64,000 nucleotides of DNA, taken from Polynucleobacter sp. MWH-UH2A (GTDB taxonomy: Bacteria > Pseudomonadota > Gammaproteobacteria > Burkholderiales > Burkholderiaceae). Of this stretch, positions 57,999-64,000 are shown piece by piece. The DNA lies in contig NZ_CP061321.1 in assembly GCF_018687195.1 (NCBI RefSeq), forward strand, positions 744,001 through 808,000, in the 5' to 3' direction. The notes under the pieces were generated by a model. That model worked only from the letters and a program-made list of their open reading frames with translations. It was not told the origin of the DNA and did not search any database. The position numbers and the translations under genes were made by a program. Every line of letters begins with the position of its first letter. Position 1 is the stretch's first letter.

Positions 57999-59876
57999 AT
58001 GTCAGCCCAAACTCCTTTTGCCCCTTTTCGGAAAATTGCCCATTTTGTGCTCTTGGCTGCCCTGACTGGGGTGGCAAGTAGTGTGGCATTGGCGGCTCAA
58101 GGGATTGCCCAGTACGGCAAACCAAAGTATCCGGACGGCTTTGCCCATTTTGACTATGTCAATCCGAATGCCCCTAAAGGGGGTACCCTGGTTTTGCCAA
58201 ACCCAGGACAACGAACCAGTTTTGATAAGTTCAATCCGTTTACATTGCGCGGCGTGACTGCACCCGGCATTGAATTGATGTTTGAGTCCTTAGCTGAGGG
58301 TAGTGCAGATGAAACCTCAAGCGTGTATGGATTGCTTGCAGATGACATTGAAGTTGCAAAGGATCATAAGTCAGTCACATTCCATATTCGCCCAGAAGCC
58401 AAATTTTCAGATGGGAGTCCTGTATTAGCAGCAGATGTGAAATACAGCTTTGATGTGCTCATGAGTGGCAAAGCGCACCCACGCTATAAAACGACGTTTG
58501 CCGACATTACATCCGCAGTGGTTCTCTCAGATCGATTAGTGCGTTTTGAATTTAAAAATAACAATTCAGAATTACCAATTTTGGCGGGAACGCTCCCAAT
58601 TTTCTCGCGCAACTGGGGTAAGAAGCCTGATGGCAGCATGACCCCATTTGAAAGTCTTGCATTTGAGGCGCCTATCGGTAGCGGACCTTATTTAATTGAA
58701 TCGTTCAAGGCAGGTAAATCCATTGTCTATAAGAAGAACCCGCAGTATTGGGCTGACCATCTTGCTAAGCCACTTAATATTCGAGTTGGCTTCTATAACT
58801 TTGATCGTGTGCTCTATAAGCTATACAGCGATGATGCCGTTCGTCTTGAAGCCTTTAAGGCGGGAGAGTTTGATGCCATCGTCGAGTACCGGGCCAAAAT
58901 TTGGGCTAAAGGATATGTGGGATCAAAATTTGATAACGGAACGCTGACGAAAAAAGCGTTTATCAATCACAATGGCGCAGGCATGCAAGGTTTTGCGATG
59001 AATATTCGCAGACCGATTTTTCAAGATGCAAGAGTTCGCCAAGCTTTAGGATTGGCATTGGATTTTGAGTGGCTCAATCGCCAAATCTTTTTTGATCAAT
59101 ACAGTCGTATTAATAGTTACTTTACAAATAGCGATTTGAGCGCAAACTTTGATGAACCTAGTAAGCCAACAGAAGGCGAGTTGAAATTACTCAAGTCTCT
59201 CAAGGCGCAATACCCTCAATGGGTACCTGATGCGGTATTTGGGCCCATGCCAGCAGCGCCATCTACGCTGCCACCAGCAAGTTTGCGACAAAACTTGCGC
59301 AAGGCAAGAGAGTTATTAATGCATTCAGGTTGGCAATATCGCGATGGTGCCTTACGTAATGAAAAAGGAGAGCCATTTCGCTTCGAGATTGTTGAAGATG
59401 GTGGCTTTTTCCTCAGGGTAATCTCAGCTTATATTCGTAATCTTGAAAAATTGGGGATTCAGGTGGATGTGCGCACTAGTGACTTTGCGCTTCATCAAAA
59501 ACGGATGAATGAGTATGACTTTGATATGACGACAGTGCGTTTTCAGGATTCTCAAAACCCGGGCAGTGAGTTATGGGATCGTTTTGGTAGTCAGGCTGCA
59601 AAAGAAAAAGGTTCTGATAACGTGATTGGTATTCAATCGCCTGTAGTGGATGCCTTGGTTTCAGAAATCACCAGGGCGCAGAATCGAGATCAATTGCGTA
59701 CAGCAGCGCGTGCACTCGATCGGGTCTTGTGGAATAGTTATTACGTTGTGCCGCAGTGGTACAACCCCACTCATCGTGTCGCCTTCCGCAAGGAAATGCG
59801 TTATCCAGAACCACCACTGTATTACCAAGCGGAGCCGTGGATTATGCAAAACTGGTGGAAAGAGGAAAGTAAATAA
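57999..59876 (+). CDS. yejA: peptide ABC transporter substrate-binding protein YejA
   Basis: The 625 residues comprise a signal peptide ending near VALA and an SBP_bac_5 (DppA/OppA) fold with YejA-type GIAQYGKPKYPDGFAHFDYVNPNAPKGG near the start. ATG 57999 is preferred over TTG 57975. It binds oligopeptides or peptide-like compounds; in enterics YejABEF imports microcin C and defensins. The stop overlaps the yejB start (TAATG), and all four genes are coupled. Confidence 0.92.
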   Translation: MSAQTPFAPFRKIAHFVLLAALTGVASSVALAAQGIAQYGKPKYPDGFAHFDYVNPNAPKGGTLVLPNPGQRTSFDKFNPFTLRGVTAPGIELMFESLAEGSADETSSVYGLLADDIEVAKDHKSVTFHIRPEAKFSDGSPVLAADVKYSFDVLMSGKAHPRYKTTFADITSAVVLSDRLVRFEFKNNNSELPILAGTLPIFSRNWGKKPDGSMTPFESLAFEAPIGSGPYLIESFKAGKSIVYKKNPQYWADHLAKPLNIRVGFYNFDRVLYKLYSDDAVRLEAFKAGEFDAIVEYRAKIWAKGYVGSKFDNGTLTKKAFINHNGAGMQGFAMNIRRPIFQDARVRQALGLALDFEWLNRQIFFDQYSRINSYFTNSDLSANFDEPSKPTEGELKLLKSLKAQYPQWVPDAVFGPMPAAPSTLPPASLRQNLRKARELLMHSGWQYRDGALRNEKGEPFRFEIVEDGGFFLRVISAYIRNLEKLGIQVDVRTSDFALHQKRMNEYDFDMTTVRFQDSQNPGSELWDRFGSQAAKEKGSDNVIGIQSPVVDALVSEITRAQNRDQLRTAARALDRVLWNSYYVVPQWYNPTHRVAFRKEMRYPEPPLYYQAEPWIMQNWWKEESK

Positions 59877-60958
59877 TGCAAGCTCAAATGCGCGTTTATA
59901 TCCTCAAGCGTTTGCTGTTAATGATCCCAACACTCTTAGGTGTCTTAACGCTGACCTTTGCAGTGGTGCAATTTGTGCCGGGTGGACCAGTCGAGCAAAT
60001 GGTGTTGGAGCTTAAAGGCAAAGGTGGCGCTGCAACCGGCGGTAGTGAGTCATCGGGTGCAGGCGCTAGTGCGAGCTACCGCGGTCGCCAGGGGGTAGAT
60101 GCGCAGCGATTGGAAGAGGTAAAAGCGCTCTACGGTTTTGATAAGCCTCCGCTGGAGCGTTACTTCATGATGCTAGGTCGATTTGCCAGATTTGATTTAG
60201 GCGATAGCTACTATCAACATGAAAGTGTTTGGCGTTTAGTAGTGTCCAAGCTTCCAGTGTCCATCAGTATTGGCTTGTGGACATTCTTCATCACCTATTT
60301 AGTTTCGATTCCCCTGGGAATTGCGAAAGCAGTGCGAGATGGTTCTCGTTTTGATGCGGTGACAAGCACCATGATCCTGGTCGGTTATGCGATTCCAGGA
60401 TTTGTATTGGGCGTTTTGTTGCTAGTAGTTTTTGGTGGCGGTAGTTTTCTACAAATATTTCCCTTGCGAGGCCTTACCTCTGACGACTGGAGTGAGCTCA
60501 GTCTGATTGGTAGGCTTATGGATTACCTATGGCATCTGGTATTGCCAATCACAGCATCGGTATTGGGTAGTTTTGCGGTTGTCACGATGCTGACCAAGAA
60601 TTCCTTTTTGGAAGAGATTCGTAAGCAGTATGTGTTGACTGCCAGAGCTAAAGGCCTTACCGAGAAGCAGGTGTTATGGAAGCATGTTTTCCGTAATGCG
60701 ATGTTGCCGCTGGTGACAGGCTTTCCGGCCGCCTTTATTGGCGCATTCTTTACGGGATCCTTGCTGATTGAAACCCTGTTTTCTCTCGATGGACTTGGCT
60801 TGCTTTCGTATGAGTCGGTCATGCGTCGCGATTACCCAGTTGTATTTGGAACGCTTTACTTATTTACCTTGATTGGTTTATTTACTAAGCTGATTTCTGA
60901 TCTTTGCTATGTCTATGTCGACCCTCGCATCCAGTTTGGTTCGGGAGGAGGGTCATGA
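59876..60958 (+). CDS. yejB: peptide ABC transporter permease YejB
   Basis: The 360 residues comprise an N-terminal span (YILKRLLLMIPTLLGVLTLTF), a Gly/Ser-rich periplasmic loop (about 45-75) and five more spans with the EAA loop (RAKGLTEKQVLWKHVFRNAMLP). It forms the membrane channel with YejE. It overlaps yejA at its start and yejE at its end (ATGA). Confidence 0.93.
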   Translation: MQAQMRVYILKRLLLMIPTLLGVLTLTFAVVQFVPGGPVEQMVLELKGKGGAATGGSESSGAGASASYRGRQGVDAQRLEEVKALYGFDKPPLERYFMMLGRFARFDLGDSYYQHESVWRLVVSKLPVSISIGLWTFFITYLVSIPLGIAKAVRDGSRFDAVTSTMILVGYAIPGFVLGVLLLVVFGGGSFLQIFPLRGLTSDDWSELSLIGRLMDYLWHLVLPITASVLGSFAVVTMLTKNSFLEEIRKQYVLTARAKGLTEKQVLWKHVFRNAMLPLVTGFPAAFIGAFFTGSLLIETLFSLDGLGLLSYESVMRRDYPVVFGTLYLFTLIGLFTKLISDLCYVYVDPRIQFGSGGGS

Positions 60959-61980
60959 GTCGTTGGCAGCGTTTTAAAACAAATCGCCGCGGCTATATTA
61001 GCCTGTGGATCTTTGTTGCACTTTTTGGAGTGTCGCTTTGTGCGGAGTTCATTGCAAACGATAAGCCCTTAGTCGTTCGCTATGACGGGCATTTCTATTT
61101 CCCGATTGTGAATAACCAAGCGGAAACTGTTTTTGGTGGTGACTTTGCGACCCCAACGGATTTTTTAGATCCCGATATTCGCCACAACATCACCAGTGGC
61201 GGAAATTGGGCGATCTATCCACCGATTAAATACAGTTACGAGACGCTGAACTACTTTGCGCCATCGCCTAATCCTGCGCCCCCATCCTGGCAGAACTGGT
61301 TGGGGACTGACGACCGGGGTCGCGACGTTCTATCTCGTCTTATTTATGGCTTCCGTTTATCCATTCTCTTCGGTCTGGCGCTGACGATCGTGGGTGTTAC
61401 CGTTGGCGTTATCACGGGATCACTGATGGGTTTCTTTGGCGGAAAGTTTGATCTCATATCTCAACGCTTGATCGAAATTTGGTCCGCTATGCCAGAGTTG
61501 TATCTGCTGATTATTTTTGCTTCGATCTTTCATCCAAGTGTTTTGTTGTTGATTTTGTTGCTAGCGGCTTTTGGATGGATGGGTTTGTCAGATTATGTGC
61601 GCGCTGAATTTTTCCGCAACCGTGCTCTGGAGTATGTGCGAGCCGCAAGAGCACTTGGATTAACCAACGTGCAGATCATGTGGCGCCACATTCTGCCAAA
61701 TAGTTTGACGCCGGTGATCACTTTTTTGCCTTTCCGCATGAGCGCAGCGATTCTCTCTCTAACTAGCTTAGATTTTTTAGGGCTAGGAGTTCCTCCAGGC
61801 ACGCCCAGCTTAGGAGAGTTGCTATCGCAAGGCAAGGGCAACCTTGATGCTTGGTGGATTTCGTTATCCACTTTTGTGGTTTTGGTAAGCACCTTGTTAT
61901 TGCTGACCTTTATGGGTGAAGCACTGCGCGATGCTTATGACTCACGCAAAGCCGGGTTGATGAACGGAGGTCGTTCATGA
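60955..61980 (+). CDS. yejE: peptide ABC transporter permease YejE
   Basis: The 341 residues start at ATG 60955 within ATGA, with GGAGGAGGG just before it; the in-frame ATG at 60904 lies inside yejB and is rejected. An OppC-like N-terminal extension has WQNWLGTDDRGRDVLSRLIYGFR, followed by five spans with the EAA loop (AARALGLTNVQIMWRHILPNS). It is the YejB partner and is coupled to yejF by ATGA. Confidence 0.93.
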   Translation: MSRWQRFKTNRRGYISLWIFVALFGVSLCAEFIANDKPLVVRYDGHFYFPIVNNQAETVFGGDFATPTDFLDPDIRHNITSGGNWAIYPPIKYSYETLNYFAPSPNPAPPSWQNWLGTDDRGRDVLSRLIYGFRLSILFGLALTIVGVTVGVITGSLMGFFGGKFDLISQRLIEIWSAMPELYLLIIFASIFHPSVLLLILLLAAFGWMGLSDYVRAEFFRNRALEYVRAARALGLTNVQIMWRHILPNSLTPVITFLPFRMSAAILSLTSLDFLGLGVPPGTPSLGELLSQGKGNLDAWWISLSTFVVLVSTLLLLTFMGEALRDAYDSRKAGLMNGGRS

Positions 61981-63614
61981 GTCTGTTGCGTTATGAAAAC
62001 CTGTCTATTTCGTTTGGTGCAGGGCGTCGCGAAAAGTTTGCCGTAAATCATCTCAATCTAGAGATTGGTGTTGGTGAGCGACTGGCCTTGGTGGGTGAGT
62101 CCAGCTCTGGAAAAACATTGACTGCATTAGCGCCACTCAGGTTAGAGCCCGAAGGCGCCAAAGTGAACGGCAAAATTTTCTGGAAGCAACGCGATGGGCG
62201 AGAGGAAGTAGACCTCTTGCCTATGTCTATTGAAGATATTCGGGAGATTCGTGGGCGCGAGATCGCCATGATCTTTCAGGAGCCAATGACGGCCTTAAAT
62301 CCGCTATTCACAATCGGCAATCAAATTATCGAAGCGGTGCAGATTGATCAGCCCTTGATTTCAAAGGCAGATGCGATGGATGCCGCGATTGACCTGCTTA
62401 AGAAAACTGGTATTCCAGAACCAGAACGACGATTTCATTCCTACCCCCATCAACTATCCGGCGGGCAACGACAGCGCGCCATGATAGCGATGGCTTTGGC
62501 CTGCAAACCCAGACTGCTAATTGCCGATGAGCCAACGACCGCATTGGATGTTAGTTTGCGCATGCAAATTTTGGATCTCTTGAAAGAATTACAACAAGAG
62601 TCCAAAGAACATGGCGGTATGAGTATTTTATTAATTACGCATGACCTCAATTTGGTGAAGCATTTTGCACAGCGAGTGGCTGTTCTAAATCAAGGAAATT
62701 TAATTGAGGTTGGCACAACCAAGCAAGTGTTTGATCATCCAGTAGATCCGTATACACGCGCTTTAGTGAATAGCGAGCCCGTTCGCAATCTTGCGCCGGT
62801 AATGCCGCTGGCACCAGTGCTACTCAAGACTGAAGAGTTGTCGGTTGCCTATCCAAGTTTCGAAACGGTTGGCTGGTTTAAAAAGGCTGCACCACATAAA
62901 GTGTTAAAGAAGGTGAGCTTTGAATTAAAGCAGGGTCAAACGATCGGTGTGATCGGTGAATCTGGGTCTGGTAAAACCACGCTTGGCATGGCTGTGCTGG
63001 GTTTGCTTGGCGACTCTGCCGCTCAAGTTTCTGGCAATGTAGATGTGCTTGGTAAAGATTGGCAGTTGCTAAAACCGATTGAGCGCCGTGCAATGCGCGC
63101 AAGTTTGCAAGTCATTTTTCAGGATCCATTTGGTTCACTATCTCCGCGAATGAGCGTGTTGCAAATCATCGCAGAAGGTTTAGATGTGCATCATCCAAAA
63201 CTATCTGTGACAGAGCGAGAATCTCGGGTAGTGGATATGCTTAAAGAAGTTGGGCTTGATCGTTCTGCATTGCATCGTTACCCGCATGAATTTTCTGGTG
63301 GGCAGCGTCAACGCATCGCAATTGCTCGGGCACTCATTTTGCGCCCACAGATCTTGGTGTTAGATGAGCCGACTTCGGCATTGGATGTCTCTATACAAAA
63401 ACAAGTGCTTGCCTTGCTTTCTGAACTGCAAAAGAAATACAACTTGGCATATCTCATGATTAGCCATGATTTGGCGGTAATTCGAGCGATGTCCCATGAG
63501 GTGATGGTGCTGAAAGAGGGCAGAGTTGTGGAGTTTGGGGAAACCGAAACTCTCATCAAGCACCCACGGCAGGTATATACAAAAGAGCTCTTTGCGGCGG
63601 CTGAATTGACCTAA
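61977..63614 (+). CDS. yejF: peptide ABC transporter ATPase YejF (fused tandem ABC)
   Basis: The 545 residues form two ABC ATPase domains fused in one chain. Walker A motifs are GESSSGKT and GESGSGKT, signatures are LSGGQRQRAMIA and FSGGQRQRIAIA, and Walker B motifs are LLIADEPT and ILVLDEPT. Each domain ends with an oligopeptide-type extension. The first Walker A carries Ser-Ser-Ser rather than Ser-Gly-Ser. It energises YejBE and is the last gene of the operon; no terminator was found in the 138 bases after it. Confidence 0.94.
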   Translation: MSLLRYENLSISFGAGRREKFAVNHLNLEIGVGERLALVGESSSGKTLTALAPLRLEPEGAKVNGKIFWKQRDGREEVDLLPMSIEDIREIRGREIAMIFQEPMTALNPLFTIGNQIIEAVQIDQPLISKADAMDAAIDLLKKTGIPEPERRFHSYPHQLSGGQRQRAMIAMALACKPRLLIADEPTTALDVSLRMQILDLLKELQQESKEHGGMSILLITHDLNLVKHFAQRVAVLNQGNLIEVGTTKQVFDHPVDPYTRALVNSEPVRNLAPVMPLAPVLLKTEELSVAYPSFETVGWFKKAAPHKVLKKVSFELKQGQTIGVIGESGSGKTTLGMAVLGLLGDSAAQVSGNVDVLGKDWQLLKPIERRAMRASLQVIFQDPFGSLSPRMSVLQIIAEGLDVHHPKLSVTERESRVVDMLKEVGLDRSALHRYPHEFSGGQRQRIAIARALILRPQILVLDEPTSALDVSIQKQVLALLSELQKKYNLAYLMISHDLAVIRAMSHEVMVLKEGRVVEFGETETLIKHPRQVYTKELFAAAELT

Positions 63615-63752
63615 GCGCCATTTCATGCGCTCATATTTGGTGCATATTTACCCAACGAAGGCCGTAATAAAGATAAAAAAACTAATGAAAACAAAATATT
63701 AAGAGATACTCTTCAACTTGGTTAATGTAGCTATCTTTGTTAAACTGGTCGG

Positions 63753-64000
63753 ATGTCATTCAATAAAGCGCTTTTTTCGCAAAGTTTAGGACTCATTCTG
63801 GTCCTGGGTATGCCTTTCATGGCGCATGCAGCCGATACACCTACAGATGCTCCCGCGGTCGCTGAAACAGCGGTTCCAAAAGAGAGCATGTTTCAAGCAG
63901 GTAAGGCGTACATTGCTAAAGTTTCTGATCGCTTTGCCGATACCGTTACTGGGAAATCTGAAGAGTTGATTAACCGCGCAATGGAAGTGATTGGCGTGCG
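63753..64000 (+). CDS. probable NlpC/P60 (C40) cell-wall endopeptidase, 5' part only
   Basis: The 82 visible codons run off the window end. They encode a signal peptide (LGLILVLGMPFMAHAAD), an Ala/Pro linker and a region ending ELINRAMEVIGVR, which resembles the start of an NlpC/P60 catalytic domain (normally followed by Y-x-W/Y-G-G and the catalytic Cys, not visible here). TTGGTT (63718-63723) and TTAAAC (63740-63745) may be its promoter, which would give almost no leader. The catalytic part is outside the window, so the call is provisional. Confidence 0.5.
   Translation, partial: MSFNKALFSQSLGLILVLGMPFMAHAADTPTDAPAVAETAVPKESMFQAGKAYIAKVSDRFADTVTGKSEELINRAMEVIGV

Overview
The window is one continuous piece of bacterial chromosome from a betaproteobacterium, most likely Burkholderiaceae and best matching a Polynucleobacter-type streamlined freshwater genome. 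The basis is inference from gene content: K+-independent hppA divergent from ppa, glnB next to nadE, ftsK-lolA-serS-tRNA-Ser, CbpA/CbpM, a DUF2946-headed copper operon, four orphan Bug/TctC binding proteins, moderate AT-leaning composition and very tight gene packing. No insertion sequence, prophage, CRISPR array, integrase or rRNA was seen, and no gap between genes exceeds 300 bases.

Layout. 1-1750: a 35-residue small protein with its own promoter and terminator, then an oxalate/formate-type MFS antiporter with a structured leader. 1829-6763: a copper-acquisition operon (DUF2946/CruR-like leader protein, TonB receptor, Asp-box propeller protein with Cys/His/Met motifs, TlpA-like thioredoxin, PCu(A)C chaperone). 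6802-16387: ilvD, orphan response regulator, RodZ-like HTH membrane protein, glnB, nadE, ppa, hppA, trxB. 16427-21244: ftsK, lolA, serS, tRNA-Ser(CGA), a small lipoprotein. 21259-25771: mostly small conserved genes, including a histone-H1-like tail fused to an unknown domain, DUF465, yjdM, holin-like, slyX, DUF1653-like, LLM oxidoreductase, PIN and yaeQ. 25850-34675: a TctC protein, a COG2509 flavoprotein, hemN, ompW behind two FNR-like boxes, a P-loop kinase, uup, cbpM-cbpA.

34737-43260 looks like a sugar-acid catabolic island: UxaA/GarD-type dehydratase, enolase-superfamily enzyme, 3-hydroxyacid dehydrogenase, SMP-30 lactonase, GntR/UTRA regulator, Ldh-type dehydrogenase and two TctC binding proteins. 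A TATACGGWTAAGT motif in inverted orientation flanks the divergent promoters in its middle. 43293-51503: pirin, TAXI binding protein, PsiE, a flavocytochrome c sulfide dehydrogenase pair, and a coupled trio of GT-C glycosyltransferase, Asp-box protein and unknown membrane protein. 51573-55793: TctC, CitE-like lyase, MmgE/PrpD and a hotdog hydratase, a set that suggests C5-dicarboxylate (itaconate/mesaconate/citramalate) use. 55829-64000: chrA overlapping fabI, the yejABEF peptide importer, and the start of a probable NlpC/P60 endopeptidase.

The most notable system is the copper operon. Its first gene has the CXXC and C-terminal proline pairs of CruR-type leader proteins, which control downstream genes by copper-sensitive translation arrest, and its third gene encodes a propeller protein with metal-ligand motifs and no assigned role.
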